Shown: positions 22,901 to 29,440, counted from the first letter of the stretch. The stretch is DNA of 64,000 nucleotides from Hippopus hippopus (GCA_946811185.2 OX328106.1:44342311-44406310); one strand, 5' to 3'. Notes: a model not told the origin generated them from the letters alone. Numbers and translations are program-made.

Positions 22901-24099
22901 CGCTTTGCTTGAAGCGTCGATACCATGTTTATCAAAAGCAGTAGAGAGTAGAGAATGTGATAAAAACACACGGATAGACGCTGTGGAAAGAAAATGCAAT
23001 TTTGCCGATTTCGTTATTTTCTCTTGAATAAGAACTCAAAGAAAAATATTGATTTTTTTTTTTTTTCAATGTCTAAGTAGTCAATATAATATCACAAATT
23101 TTGGAAGATATCAATCTAGGTCTGGTCATAGCCCTTTCGGCATCCGGGTCATCGTCATGTAAAAAGTTTGACTTTTTCTCATACCTATGTCAATACAAAC
23201 ATTTACTTCACATTTTCGCTACATATAATTGGCTTGCAGCACGCGAAAGGGGGCATTCGGACATTTGCGTAAAGTGTCATCTCGGATCAGCCTGCGCAGT
23301 CCGCGCAGGCTAATCCGAGACGACACTTTTCGTTCTTATGCATTTTTCTCTTTCGCGCAAGTCTAACATAGTACGAAATCGAATGTAGTCGTAAAGTATC
23401 GTCTCGGATCAATCTGCGCAGGCTGATCCGAGACGACATTATACGCAAATGTCCGAATGCCCCTTTTCGCGTGTTGCAGGCCATATACTAACAAAATACA
23501 AACCAGAAGGGCAGGTAACCCTTAATTTTCTTTACCCATTTGTGTCCCCTTTTCGACTTAGACTTTTGACTGAATAAAAAGGTGCAGCCGAATGTTGGCA
23601 CCCACATGCAGTGGTTTCGATTCCACTTGTTTTACAATCCAAATATGATAAGTGTCTAGTTGTTTCGAGTAAAAATGAGTTGTACTCTGCGCGCTAAATA
23701 CGTCTCTGTGATCCGTTATAACAAGCAAGTCATAGGCTAATTCTTGATTCATAAAATGAATTTTTTCCATCAACCAGCTAAATCATGAGGTAGACTGGTC
23801 CATTGACATGCAGAAAGCTTACCGATAAATCCCCTTTTCACACAGCATAACTCAGTAGTATTGAACTTGCAATTTCACTAATAAGGATCCAAATTGATGA
23901 TGATTAAAAATGAAAGCGGTTGTTCTTTATTGCAGGTTCTGACAGCCCAACCATACCGATCAATCTTTCACTCCTACCAACATTCCAGTCCCCGGGAATC
24001 GGACAACCACCCTCCCTAATGCCACCCAGTCCGAGTCCGAGCACCGGCCAGACGTCTTCTTCGAAATGGAAACGTATACTCAAGCTCGGAAAAACTTGA
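1189..24099 (+). CDS. PLCE1: Phospholipase C epsilon, C-terminal half (23 exons, gene overview)
   Basis: Phosphoinositide phospholipase C of the epsilon class. The family hydrolyses PIP2 to IP3 and diacylglycerol at membranes downstream of Ras/Rap/Rho and G proteins. The 23 exons join in frame into 1,109 residues: EF-hand region 1-116, X box about 117-278, acidic linker about 279-396, Y box about 397-545, C2 about 575-700, RA1 about 745-860, RA2 about 885-1000, basic tail to residue 1109. All key catalytic residues are visible: H131 and N132 in SSHNTYL, E161 and D163 in VELDCWDG, H178 in YHGHTL, E210 in SLENHC. Two RA domains after C2 are diagnostic for the epsilon class. The 5' part, including any RasGEF domain, lies outside the window. 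Exon phases agree at every junction. One intron is AT-AC. No AATAAA was seen in the first 1.1 kb after the stop. Confidence 0.95.
1718..1870 (-). mobile_element. SINE tail fragment with (ATTG)n end
   Basis: TTGATTGATTG repeats followed by GTTATATCTCGGTGGCC, the reverse of the SINE 3' part seen at 32228 and 47508. Confidence 0.6.
1912..1985. repeat. (GA)n microsatellite
   Basis: About 74 bases of GA dinucleotides with one AAGT interruption, in the PLCE intron. Confidence 0.98.
2076..2198 (+). CDS. PLCE1: PLCE exon b: end of EF-hand region
   Basis: 41 codons, phase 0 on both sides, acceptor TTTTTTTACAG, donor GAA/GTAAGT. Contains [15 protein letters not shown], the conserved EF-hand lobe found just before the catalytic X box in PLC enzymes. 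Confidence 0.92.
2590..2852 (+). mobile_element. F2 MITE, diverged
   Basis: Recognisable F2 layout: CGGTGAAAAGGGG start, a degraded AGTCTTCGCAATCC core, TTGATTCAGTCGGTT and an AGAGCGCAGCTCA end. Confidence 0.75.
3180..3424 (+). mobile_element. F3 MITE, old copy
   Basis: Contains GCATTTTCTCCTTTTCCCA and a GGGAAAGGGTTAA end. Arms are diverged and rearranged. Confidence 0.65.
3681..3800. mobile_element. 120-bp palindromic MITE
   Basis: Ends TGTGTGATATTAAAAATCTG and its reverse complement form terminal inverted repeats of about 22 bases. The inside is also roughly palindromic (GGTTAAAAAACTCGTCC / GGACTCGTTTTTCAACC). Confidence 0.85.
3970..4074 (+). CDS. PLCE1: PLCE exon c: start of catalytic X box
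   Basis: 35 codons, phase 0, acceptor CTATTTCCAG, donor CAA/GTAAGT. Encodes [17 protein letters not shown], holding the first catalytic histidine and the adjacent asparagine that binds calcium and substrate in this family (H131, N132 of the partial protein). Confidence 0.97.
4150..4494. mobile_element. Palindromic element with TTAAAGGCCCA ends
   Basis: The right end (GTGGGCCTTTAA) and internal CATACTTTTAAATGGTATGA and CCAGCGACTTGAAC segments match the element at 33692-34056. It lies in a PLCE intron. Confidence 0.7.
4655..4865 (+). mobile_element. F4 MITE, TTAA-flanked
   Basis: TTAACCCTATGCTACTAAGC start, central GATCAGACTGCAC hairpin, TTTAGCAGGATAAGGGTTAA end, 211 bp including both TTAA. 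Confidence 0.92.
4914..5021 (+). CDS. PLCE1: PLCE exon d: X box, second catalytic histidine
   Basis: 36 codons, phase 0, acceptor ATACTTACAG, donor AAG/GTATAG. Encodes [12 protein letters not shown] (calcium ligands E161, D163) and [12 protein letters not shown] (H178). The last 40 or so coding bases plus the donor are the founder unit of the tandem array that fills the following intron, so many donor-like copies lie directly downstream. Confidence 0.96.
5022..6180 (+). repeat. Minisatellite of about 19 units copied from the end of a PLCE exon
   Basis: Units of roughly 57-63 bp, each holding a version of CTCTCACTACAAAGATCTCA followed by TTTAAGGTATGG and CGCCT..AGCACTTTCTGTAATAGACA. The first part equals the last coding bases of exon d (4914-5021) and its splice donor. 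Units 2-8 recur as units 9-15 with a 437-bp period, so there is a seven-unit higher-order repeat. Confidence 0.95.
6181..6900 (+). repeat. Decayed continuation of the exon-derived minisatellite
   Basis: Scattered degenerate units (ATACTCTAGCTTCAGAG, ATGCTCTAACTGTAAA, AACATGCTCTAACTACAAAG then TTATTTAAGTTAGAATTGCC) continue almost to the next exon. This suggests the intron was built largely from old copies. Confidence 0.65.
6928..7044 (+). CDS. PLCE1: PLCE exon e: X box
   Basis: 39 codons, phase 0, acceptor CCTAAAATAG, donor ACG/GTAGGG. Encodes [21 protein letters not shown]210 in SLENHC matches the conserved calcium-binding glutamate of PLC enzymes. The acceptor is weak in pyrimidines close to the AG, but the protein match is clear. 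Confidence 0.96.
7243..7432 (+). mobile_element. F2 MITE lacking the core palindrome
   Basis: CTCTGGCAAAAGGGGGTTTAA start, then CATGATTAGTCAGTTG and GGATCCATAATTATGTAATG, ending AGAGCATGACTC. The usual CAGCCTGCGCAG core is missing. Confidence 0.75.
7839..7994 (+). CDS. PLCE1: PLCE exon f: end of X box
   Basis: 52 codons, phase 0, acceptor CCCCTTTTTACAG, donor CGG/GTACGT. Encodes [15 protein letters not shown] and [17 protein letters not shown], the typical closing strands of the X box before the X-Y linker. Confidence 0.97.
8190..8400 (-). mobile_element. F4 MITE, TTAA-flanked, reverse
   Basis: TTAACCCTTATCCTGCTAAA start and CAGCCTAAGGATTAA end with the central GATCAGATTGCACGGTCCG hairpin. 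Confidence 0.92.
8878..8986 (+). CDS. PLCE1: PLCE exon g: acidic X-Y linker
   Basis: 109 nt, acceptor TTTCTTTCAG, donor GATG/GTTAGT, ending in phase 1. Encodes a run dominated by Asp and Glu ([14 protein letters not shown]). Acidic X-Y linkers are known in PLC enzymes, where they help hold the enzyme inactive. That role here is inference. Confidence 0.9.
9152..9400 (+). mobile_element. 'CCCCGCC hairpin + GTCC-rich' element
   Basis: Begins with a short hairpin CCCCCGCCGAAGGCGGAGGG, then a GTCCGTCCGTCCGTGTGTCC run, and ends with TTCGGCGGGGGATATCATTT, the inverted form of its start. The same design recurs at 40537. Confidence 0.75.
9919..10127 (+). mobile_element. F4 MITE, TTAA-flanked
   Basis: TTAATCCTAAGGCTGCTAAG start, GGACAGTGTAGATCAAGATC, central palindrome shortened by about 10 bases, GGGATTAA end. 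Confidence 0.85.
10246..10354 (+). CDS. PLCE1: PLCE exon h: X-Y linker
   Basis: 109 nt, acceptor TTTATTTCACAG, donor ATGAG/GTATGG, ending in phase 2. A polar, Ser/Asp-rich linker ([15 protein letters not shown]). Reading stays open past the donor only because an F3 MITE, beginning 16 bases into the intron, happens to lack stops. That extension is not coding. Confidence 0.85.
10371..10587 (-). mobile_element. F3 MITE (orientation B) directly after a PLCE donor
   Basis: CTCTTTACTAAACAACAAAG start, ATGTTGGTTACCAGCAT hairpin, GATTGTGTGGTAGAGAGTT end. It begins 16 bases after the donor at 10355. Confidence 0.88.
10602..10790 (-). mobile_element. F4-like relic
   Basis: Faded F4 features: CACCCAAATATCGTAATTTT, CAACACTGTCCAG and GCTTAGCAGCGAATTG in F4 order. 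Confidence 0.45.
11472..11653 (+). CDS. PLCE1: PLCE exon i: start of Y box
   Basis: 182 nt. Acceptor TCCTCGTGACAG, donor AGAG/GTATTG. The phase matches both neighbours (AG+A gives Arg). Contains [15 protein letters not shown], the invariant opening of the PLC Y box. Confidence 0.95.
11728..11965 (-). mobile_element. F3-like MITE, diverged
   Basis: TTAACTCCGGGATCCACACA start, TTGTCGTTTTGAGACC, and TCGTTTGGTAAAGGGTTAA end. The hairpin is mostly lost. Confidence 0.6.
12424..12528 (+). CDS. PLCE1: PLCE exon j: low-complexity insert in Y box
   Basis: 105 nt, acceptor TACCCACAG, donor AGCG/GTAAAC. Polar and basic ([17 protein letters not shown]), poorly conserved, at the place where PLC epsilon members carry a Ser/Lys-rich insert in the early Y box. 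Supported mainly by frame continuity, splice sites and position. Confidence 0.8.
13145..13286 (+). CDS. PLCE1: PLCE exon k: Y box, ends at an AT-AC intron
   Basis: 142 nt, acceptor TCTGTTTCAG. Encodes [23 protein letters not shown], fitting the PLC epsilon Y box. No GT donor is usable before the in-frame TGA. Instead the U12 consensus ATATCCTT begins at 13287, and joining to 13963 gives LVINHTEKQL with no shift. Confidence 0.93.
13287..13962 (+). other. U12-type AT-AC intron of PLCE
   Basis: Starts with ATATCCTT and ends in AC. A sequence matching the U12 branch site (TCTCCTTAAC, 13942-13951) lies 12-13 bases before the 3' end, inside the 10-16 base spacing typical of minor-spliceosome introns. 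No AG occurs between the upstream in-frame TAA and the conserved HTEKQL codons, so a GT-AG solution is not available. An F3 MITE (13318-13540) sits inside the intron, 31 bases from the donor. Confidence 0.9.
13318..13540 (-). mobile_element. F3 MITE inside the AT-AC intron
   Basis: TTAACTCTGTACTAACCGAC start, GGCTGGTAACCAGCATTTTC hairpin, GCACTGTGTGGTAAATGG end. Confidence 0.88.
13963..14087 (+). CDS. PLCE1: PLCE exon l: Y box core
   Basis: 125 nt, entered from the AT-AC intron and left through GAAG/GTATGT. Encodes [20 protein letters not shown] and [15 protein letters not shown]. The Arg-x-x-Ser-Ser-Asn and Gly-x-Gln-x-Val-Ala-Leu-Asn motifs are hallmarks of the PLC Y box and line the substrate pocket. 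Confidence 0.97.
14330..14455 (+). mobile_element. SINE 3' part
   Basis: GATATGACTGAAATGATATTG and AACACCATTCAATCAATTA match the SINE tail at 32228-32450. The tRNA-like head is not recognisable. Confidence 0.6.
14673..14836 (+). CDS. PLCE1: PLCE exon m: end of Y box, start of C2
   Basis: 164 nt, acceptor CTTACTTTTCAG, donor CAT/GTAAGT. Encodes [17 protein letters not shown], the closing Y-box motif, followed by the linker into C2. Confidence 0.97.
15104..15234. mobile_element. F4-like relic
   Basis: GATCACTGCACGCCCCTGCAGTCTGATTCTGG keeps a piece of the F4 core (given as positions 15149-15180). It abuts the F3 copy through TTAA at 15231. Confidence 0.5.
15231..15457 (-). mobile_element. F3 MITE next to the C2 exon
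   Basis: TTAACTCTTTACAAAACGAC start, ATGCTGGTTTCCAGCAT hairpin, GGGAAAGGGTTAA end, 227 bp. It ends 22 bases before the exon at 15480. Confidence 0.92.
15480..15635 (+). CDS. PLCE1: PLCE exon n: C2 domain
   Basis: 52 codons, phase 0, acceptor TTTCATTACAG, donor CAG/GTACGG. Encodes VISGQYVC and [14 protein letters not shown], classical C2 strands. An F3 MITE ends 22 bases before the exon, so the acceptor region borders mobile DNA. Confidence 0.96.
16586..16688 (+). CDS. PLCE1: PLCE exon o: C2 domain
   Basis: 103 nt, acceptor ATTATACTAG, donor CCAG/GTAAGC. Encodes [20 protein letters not shown] and [11 protein letters not shown], the standard second half of a PLC C2 domain. The longer apparent open frame over this spot is a different frame and is not coding. 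Confidence 0.95.
17199..17340. mobile_element. F3-like relic
   Basis: ACAGTGTTTTCAAAATATGTC and CTTGGTACAAGCAATTTCTCC keep the hairpin outline only. Confidence 0.45.
17358..17560 (+). CDS. PLCE1: PLCE exon p: end of C2
   Basis: 203 nt, acceptor GTTTTTACAG, donor CAT/GTGAGT. Begins GYRHVRLRN, the closing C2 strand of PLC enzymes, then [16 protein letters not shown], then a linker toward the first Ras-association domain. Confidence 0.96.
17985..18116 (+). CDS. PLCE1: PLCE exon q: first Ras-association domain
   Basis: 44 codons, phase 0, acceptor TGTATTTATAG, donor CAG/GTTGGT. Encodes [20 protein letters not shown] and TSVYDAIAQ, a ubiquitin-like RA fold start comparable to RA1 of PLC epsilon. 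Confidence 0.92.
18649..18916 (+). mobile_element. F2 MITE abutting a PLCE acceptor
   Basis: ATGAGCCATGCTCTGTAGAA start, CGACCCAGATCAGCCTGCG core, AGAGCGCGGCTCAT end, about 268 bp. The exon begins 12 bases later. Confidence 0.92.
18928..19122 (+). CDS. PLCE1: PLCE exon r: rest of RA1
   Basis: 65 codons, phase 0, acceptor TTATTACATTCAG, donor ACT/GTAAGT. Encodes GDYVLVEDV and [18 protein letters not shown], the end of an RA fold. An F2 MITE ends about 12 bases upstream, so its outer end abuts the acceptor region. Confidence 0.95.
19228..19425 (-). mobile_element. F4-like MITE before micro-exon s
   Basis: GAAACTTTCAAGCTGATAG, TTATCGGACAGTTTTGCACG and CTGTCCACAAAAGGTCATTG in reverse F4 order. 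It ends about 25 bases upstream of the exon at 19450. Confidence 0.75.
19450..19500 (+). CDS. PLCE1: PLCE exon s: 17-codon micro-exon between RA1 and RA2
   Basis: 51 nt, phase 0, acceptor TTTATTACAG, donor AGA/GTAAGT. Encodes [17 protein letters not shown]. Strong splice sites and frame on both sides support it. Its length is a multiple of three, so skipping would keep the frame. Confidence 0.8.
20060..20165. mobile_element. F3 fragment (hairpin only)
   Basis: ATGTGGGAAAAAGGTAAATG and CATTTTCTCCTTTTCCCAC arms remain. Terminal parts are lost. Confidence 0.55.
20678..20827 (+). CDS. PLCE1: PLCE exon t: start of RA2
   Basis: 50 codons, phase 0, acceptor TTCGTTTAG, donor CAG/GTACAT. Encodes [20 protein letters not shown] and STAQDIITQ, a clear match in pattern to the Ras-binding RA2 of PLC epsilon. 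K907 falls in the IFKAP segment. Confidence 0.95.
21400..21600. mobile_element. Possible tRNA-derived SINE
   Basis: CGTGGTGTCTATGGTTCTGA and GTCCTGAGTTCGACAACC resemble A and B boxes of a tRNA-derived head. No tail match was found. Confidence 0.35.
21711..21950 (+). CDS. PLCE1: PLCE exon u: rest of RA2
   Basis: 80 codons, phase 0, acceptor TTAATTCTACAG, donor GCG/GTAGGC. Encodes NFFLLEELD, a basic stretch [13 protein letters not shown] and [19 protein letters not shown], the closing half of the second RA domain. Confidence 0.95.
22180..22310. mobile_element. Palindromic element built on TTCTGATTGGCT
   Basis: AATTTCTGATTGGCTTAACC and its inverse GACTAGTCAATCAGAAATT style arm (22240-22290) form a hairpin. 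Related palindromes lie at 27590-27665 and 29283-29440. Confidence 0.65.
22676..22841 (+). CDS. PLCE1: PLCE exon v: basic and Ser-rich C-terminal tail
   Basis: 166 nt, acceptor TTTCTATACTAG, donor ATAG/GTATAT. Starts [13 protein letters not shown] and continues Ser/Glu-rich. Supported by frame, splice sites and base composition rather than strong conservation. Confidence 0.85.
23231..23487 (+). mobile_element. F1 MITE
   Basis: GGCTTGCAGCACGCGAAAGG start, two CAGCCTGCGCAG-type cores, CGCGTGTTGCAGGCC end. The two ends are long inverted repeats. Confidence 0.93.
23690..23862 (-). mobile_element. F2 relic, core lost
   Basis: ATCATGAGGTAGACTGGTCC, TTGACATGCAGAAA and CCCCTTTTCACACAGCATAA in reverse F2 order. 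Confidence 0.6.
23936..24099 (+). CDS. PLCE1: PLCE exon w: last coding exon with stop
   Basis: 164 nt including TGA at 24097-24099, acceptor TTCTTTATTGCAG. A Pro/Ser-rich stretch ([20 protein letters not shown]) ends in basic [11 protein letters not shown]. The sequence after the stop is AT-rich and fits a 3' UTR. Confidence 0.88.
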
Positions 24100-24869
24100 A
24101 GTGCTGATATATATTACAATGGTTGTTTGATTTCAGCATTCATCGAGAGTGCTATGTGGAGTAGAACTTACACGTCAAATGACAAAACGGGTAGCGAGAG
24201 GTGAAGATGTCGCTGCTAATGAGTGAATGTGTGTGCGCTTTTCCCCTCATCGAATGAGTCAAAGTGATGAGAAGAAAGAATACATGCTTTTGAATCAGAT
24301 ATTTTACTTCGAGTTGTTTCAGTAAATGGACGCATTATGTATCAAAGAGGGTAGACAAAGATCAGACTGAACGAACTGCAGACTGATCATTTTCTGGTCT
24401 CTGTTTATAAGACATGAGAAGGTGCAGTGTATAGGATGATGTTAGATTTGTTTCCGCATACTTTCAAATGACTTTGTGAGGAAAAAAACATATGAAATAT
24501 ATGTTATTATTGTAGCGCAATTCGATATTTACCTTTTGGTGCCCCATCTCCCGCCGTCATGTGACCATGTGATGTTGATTCTGTGATTACGTCCCTTTAA
24601 TGCTTTCTACTCTGTCCCGAGCTTTATTTATTGATCTTTTGTTTTGTGCTTCAAAACTTTCATCTCAGGATATGTGCCAAATTGATTTTTATCTTTGGTT
24701 CCTTCAGAACAAACAGAAATCGAAAGTTTAGAGATTTTTTCACATGTCATAATTATGTTATGTTCATCCTGTTGTCAAGTGGATATAAAGGCAGTCAGAG
24801 CTCGATAATTTGAATATGTGATGGAACCAGTTTAATTTTATTCCTTTACTATACAATCACGTATTTTAG

Positions 24870-25130
24870 CGAACCTGAGGAAGAAGGCTTTTGCAAACAT
24901 TTGGTGAAAAGAGAAAAAGCTGGATACCCTAAGCGCTTTAAGAAGCTTCTTGGGAGAAGGAAAAGCTAGTACACAGCAATTTCTCCTATTACCGAAACAG
25001 TTTCTATCCCATGAAAGAGAAATCCCACCATTTAAGTCACATTTGTCTTTGTTAAGTCACATTTAATTCGTTTTTGTAAACGTTTTTTAAATTGGCCAGT
25101 CTTAAATTTTGTCGCCAGGTAAAGTTTTAA
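24870..25130 (+). mobile_element. F3 relic
   Basis: GAACCTGAGGAAGAAGGCTTTTGC and AGCAATTTCTCCTATTACC are diverged F3 parts. No TTAA pair remains. Confidence 0.5.
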
Positions 25131-25197
25131 TGAGGTATGTGTTAGAGTTATCAGGCATTTTAAAGATCAGTGTTTGTATTATTTAGTTGTTTATTAT

Positions 25198-25480
25198 AAC
25201 CCCCTCCCAAGCGATAAAGTAAGGAAGGGTAAACTATAATACGGTTGTTTGTCTGTCTGTAAGTCCGCCAACACAACTTTGTGTCCTCTTTTCCTCACAG
25301 TGCTTTCAACCAAATTGTCTAAAATTTTCGTTGAAGCGTTCTTATCATGGAAACCTGTGCACTTACAATTTACTTCTAGTAGGATTTGTTGACAATCACC
25401 GGAGTTATTGCCCTTTGAATTTTCTTCCCGGACCTATGACAAGTTAACCAGTGGGGTGTTTTAGTCGACTCCTGACAGTT
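25198..25480 (+). mobile_element. 'CCCCTCCC hairpin + GTCT-rich' element
   Basis: Starts TATAACCCCCTCCCAAGCG, then TTTGTCTGTCTGTAAGTCCG, in the same layout as 9152 and 40537. The far end is not clear. Confidence 0.5.
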
Positions 25481-25550
25481 TTGATTCATTTTCCATTTAT
25501 TCATTATAATGCCAAAGAAGAAATCCATTTTCCTGTTATATCCCATGCAC

Positions 25551-25780
25551 TTAACTCCTTACCACACAATACCGAGTTTTAAAGACCCTGAGGAAGAAGC
25601 CTTTTGAAAACATTGTAGGAAAAGGAGAAAATGCTGGTAACCAGCATTTTCTCCTTTTCCCACAATGTTTTCTACCCTTCTCACAACATGTTTCAATTTT
25701 TCAGCCACATCTATTTTGTCGTCTGCAAGTGGTTTCAGTTTGGTATAGCCTAAAATTTTGTCGTTGGGGTAAAGAGTTAA
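25551..25780 (+). mobile_element. F3 MITE, near-intact
   Basis: TTAACTCCTTACCACACAAT start, ATGCTGGTAACCAGCAT hairpin with arms of about 30 bases, GGGGTAAAGAGTTAA end, 230 bp, TTAA on both sides. Confidence 0.95.
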
Positions 25781-25924
25781 TGTGCACTCTAACCTTTGAC
25801 CTAAATCGTTTGCTAATGCTTTATAAACGGTTTTCTGAATGCCTCGTCATATCTGCTGGAATAGAACTTTGAGCTAAAGAGCTAAAATAGTCGAATTTAT
25901 TTATTTGACAAAGGAAGACAGAAT

Positions 25925-26156
25925 TACATGATCCTCTTCCATACAATTCTAACCTTTAGCGACCCTGAGTGAAAGAGCTTTTGAAAACAAAGTGGCACGA
26001 GGGGAAAATGCTGGTAACCAGCATTTTCTCCTTTTCGCACAATGTTTTCTGCCTTTTCGACGATAGAAATCATCTTTTGAGCAGCACTGAGTATGTCGTC
26101 TTCAAACATTTTACATTTAGATAAATCTAAAATTTTGTAGTGTGATAAAGGGTCAA
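25925..26156 (+). mobile_element. F3 MITE
   Basis: Diverged start (CCTCTTCCATACAATTC) but a full ATGCTGGTAACCAGCAT hairpin and GTGTGATAAAGGGTCAA end. Confidence 0.85.
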
Positions 26157-26280
26157 CGAAATATCAAGCAATGAGGATCCGAGAAGGCAGATCAATCAGC
26201 TCAAAGTATGTTACTGATCTTGGACCTTTATTGTCTCCCCTTTCAAGGCACCAAATGTTTCCAAGCATAAGAGGGAATAG

Positions 26281-26540
26281 GGCCTGCAACACGCGAAAAG
26301 GGGCATTCGGAAATTTGCGTGAAGTGTCGTCTCGGATCAGCGTGCGCAGTCTACGCAGGCTAATCCGAGACTGCACTTTACGACTACTTAGATTTTGTCC
26401 CACTGTAGACTCGCACAAAACAGAAAATTACATAAAAACGGAAAGTGTCGTTTCGGATCAGCCTGTGCGGAGTGCGCAGGCTGATCCGAGACGACACTTT
26501 ACGAAAATGTCCGAATGCCTCTTTTCGCGTGTTGCAGGCC
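26281..26540 (+). mobile_element. F1 MITE
   Basis: GGCCTGCAACACGCGAAAAG start, GATCAGCCTGTGCGGAGTGC second core, CGCGTGTTGCAGGCC end. Confidence 0.94.
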
Positions 26541-26598
26541 ATATACCTGAAATCCAATCAAATTTTCTCAGACTTTCATATTTATTTTACAAAAGTTC

Positions 26599-26837
26599 GA
26601 GGGGATTTAATGCATTTCTGTAATGCCAAGCAAGTCATCAGAAAGTTATGGGTCCATGAAATCTATTTTGTCTGACAACCGACTGAATCGTGAGGTAGAC
26701 TGGACCTTTGACATGCAGAAAAATTAACATATAGCAAAAAGTTTCGACCTAGGTCAGCCTGCGCGGACTGCGCAGGCTGACCTAGGTCGATTCTTTTTTG
26801 CAGATGCATTTAGCACCCTTTTCACAAAGCATAGCAT
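26599..26837 (-). mobile_element. F2 MITE, reverse
   Basis: GGGATTTAATGCATTTCTG start, CTAGGTCAGCCTGCGCGG core palindrome, CCCTTTTCACAAAGCATAGC end. Confidence 0.9.
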
Positions 26838-27399
26838 ATGTATTTTACAAATGTTCCGAGGTTTGCTTCAAGCGTTTAGTCATGTTATATTGCTGTCCCA
26901 TTATATCAATATTCACCCAACAGTTTCATTCTTTTCGTCATCAATGTCATTATTTTCATCAAATACAAAATTTTGTGCAATATAGAATTCAATTATGTCA
27001 TAAAAGTATTTAAGATAAGTATACGCGACCAGTTATATTGTCGATGTCCGTTCCCTTTTACATGATGACTTTGTATAGTATTCTCTAACGATTTTAATGA
27101 GCTCTTTGGAAAAGTAGCCTCCTGTCGTATCGTGGTAGTCTTACAGGTACGTGAATTTTTATGATACACGAACTTTTGTGATATGGGAACTTTTATGATA
27201 ACAATTTCATTCGTCAAAATATATTGAAATATATTTTCAAGAATGAAAAAAGTCAGTTTGTGAAATTGCGATACCTTTGGCTATGTTCTCCAAGCAGTTT
27301 TAAATAGCAATCTTATTCTTCAAGAATTTCCTAAGTTTCAATGTAAGGCAGTTAAATATTTTTAAAGTTATGCCAATTTTAAAGTAACGACATCTAACA

Positions 27400-27566
27400 C
27401 TTGGGCTGCTAAGCGCGACTCACTGACCATTTCCTTATTAGATGGATCTACACTGTCCGTTAAGGATATACTTTTACCCCCAAAAAATAACTTTGAAATA
27501 GCAACATTTGGGTTTTTATTATCGAGTTGAAAATTTGATGTTAGTTATTTAGCAGGACAAGGGTTA
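27400..27566 (+). mobile_element. F4 MITE with half of its central palindrome deleted
   Basis: GCTGCTAAGCGCGACTCACTG start and TTTAGCAGGACAAGGGTTAA end are kept. The first hairpin arm is gone, leaving GGATCTACACTGTCCG. Confidence 0.85.
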
Positions 27567-27589
27567 AAATCATAAACCAACGTAAAATT

Positions 27590-27665
27590 CGAAGCAACGC
27601 AATTCCTTATTGGCTTAATCTTATGGGGTGGCCAATCAGAAAGCGTGTTACTTCCTGCTTCTAGA
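27590..27665. mobile_element. Palindromic TTCTGATTGGCT-family fragment
   Basis: CAATTCCTTATTGGCTTAATC versus GGCCAATCAGAAAGCGTG form imperfect inverted arms. Confidence 0.55.
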
Positions 27666-27902
27666 AATCGACTAAGTATGTAATTTTGGTAATGAATAGG
27701 GGTCCTGGGCCATTTGTACTGTTTGACAACGCCAACTGAGCCTCAGTATTGAGCTCAATGAGAGTGTTTTAGTCGTGTTTATCCATGATTCTAAGTTCAG
27801 CTCTCTAATATCAAAGACAAATTATCTAATTTGCTGCAGCAGAATGTATCTGCCAACCAAATGGCTAGTTTTTAATCAATTATAACTACAGTGTTTTAGC
27901 TT

Positions 27903-28167
27903 GAGCCATGCTCTGTGAAAAGAGGGCTTAATGCATCTGCGAAAAGTATCGACCCAGGTCAGCCTTCGCAGTCCGCGAAGGCTGACCTGGGTCGAAACTT
28001 TTCGCTATCGGTCAATTTTCTGTATGTCAAAGAACCAGTTTACCTCATGATTCTGTTGATTGTTAGACAAAATGGATTTTACGGATACATGATCCTGTGA
28101 TGACTTTCTTAGTATCATGCATCACATAGATGCATTAAGCCCCCGTTTTGCCAGGGCATGGCTCACT
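27903..28167 (+). mobile_element. F2 MITE, near-intact
   Basis: TTGAGCCATGCTCTGTGAAA start, GTCAGCCTTCGCAGTCCGCG core, GCCAGGGCATGGCTCA end. Confidence 0.94.
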
Positions 28168-28311
28168 TATCGGTGAATGTGGTTCTGGTAGAAAACATGA
28201 TTGGACGAATAAAGGGTTGTGAAAATAGTACCTTGACAGTCTGAAGAAGCGTGGTCTGTCGTAAAAAGTAGGTCTTACAGATAGAAATACTTAAAATGTA
28301 GATTAAGATTT

Positions 28312-28567
28312 AGCCATGCTCTGTGAAAAGGGGTTTTAATACATCAGCTAAAGGTATCGACCCATGTCAGCCTGTGGAGGCTGACCTGGATCGAAACGTT
28401 TTGTTATTGGTCAATTTTCTGCATGTAAAAGGCCAACACAAGCCTACCTCATGATACAGTCGGTTGTTAGACAATACTGATTTTATGGATCCATAATTAT
28501 GTGATGACTTGCTTGGTGCAATGCATCACATAGATGCATCAAACCTCCTTTTTCCAGAACTTGGCTT
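28312..28567 (+). mobile_element. F2 MITE, core shortened
   Basis: TAGCCATGCTCTGTGAAAAG start, core reduced to CAGCCTGTGGAGGCTGACC, TTTTTCCAGAACTTGGCT end. Confidence 0.9.
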
Positions 28568-28574
28568 GTTTCCT

Positions 28575-28777
28575 TTAACCCTGAGATTGCTAAGTCAAAT
28601 GAAGATATCCAGCCGATTTTAAAAAAAGATCTAAGTATATTGTGTTCACCGGAAAAAAAAACCATCATATCGGACAGTGTGGAACCAAGATCAGACTGCA
28701 CGTTCTGTGCAGTCTGATCTTGGATCTACACTGTCCGCAAAAGTAACTTGAGCCCCGCTCAGCAGCCTAAGAGTTAA
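28575..28777 (-). mobile_element. F4 MITE, TTAA-flanked
   Basis: TTAACCCTGAGATTGCTAAG start, GATCAGACTGCACGTTCTG hairpin, CAGCCTAAGAGTTAA end. Confidence 0.92.
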
Positions 28778-28783
28778 TACAAT

Positions 28784-29044
28784 TGAGCCATACTTTAGCA
28801 AAAGGGGGCTTAATGCATCTCCGTGATGCAATAAAAACAAGCAAGTCTTCATATAGTTACCGATCCATAAAATCCCTTTTTTTCTAACAATCGACCGGAT
28901 CTAGAGGTAGAATGGTCCTATGACATATAGAAAACTGACCAATGTCAAAAAGATTCGGGTGTCAGCCTACGCGGAGTGCGCAGGCTGACCTGGGTTGATA
29001 CTTTTGCAGATGTATTAAGCCCCCTTTTCACAGAGCATGCCTCA
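28784..29044 (-). mobile_element. F2 MITE, reverse
   Basis: TGAGCCATACTTTAGCAAAA start, GTCAGCCTACGCGGAGTGC core, CACAGAGCATGCCTCA end. It follows the F4 copy almost directly. Confidence 0.92.
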
Positions 29045-29282
29045 ATTGGATTATCAACTTATCTTGTCCTTACCATCTTTATGGAAACAACATCCGCTTG
29101 ATTGTATTAAGCCTTGACCTTTATCGGTGCTGAGTGGAGAGTTTTTTCAAGGGCTTGCAATAGGCCTACAGTCTCACTAAATATTTTAACAGAATAGTGT
29201 TTCAATGATTGTTATTTTGAAAAAGAAGTCATTGACCTTCAAGAACAAGAGTGTTTTACGAGGTACTGGGCCCGTATTCATC

Positions 29283-29440
29283 AACCATTCAAAAGAACAA
29301 TCTTGGTCTAATTATAGATTTTGAAAGTAACGTGCCTTCTGATTGGCTAAACCATTTGGTTTAGCCAATCAGAAGGCGTGTTACTTTAAAATTTTGAAAA
29401 TTCTTGAGAATAAGACTGAAAATGTTCTTAAGAACGGTAG
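29283..29440. mobile_element. Palindromic TTCTGATTGGCT-family MITE
   Basis: TTCTGATTGGCTAAACCATT is followed at once by its inverse. The outer parts (AAGAACAATCTTGG, TCTTAAGAACGGT) are also inverted. Confidence 0.8.
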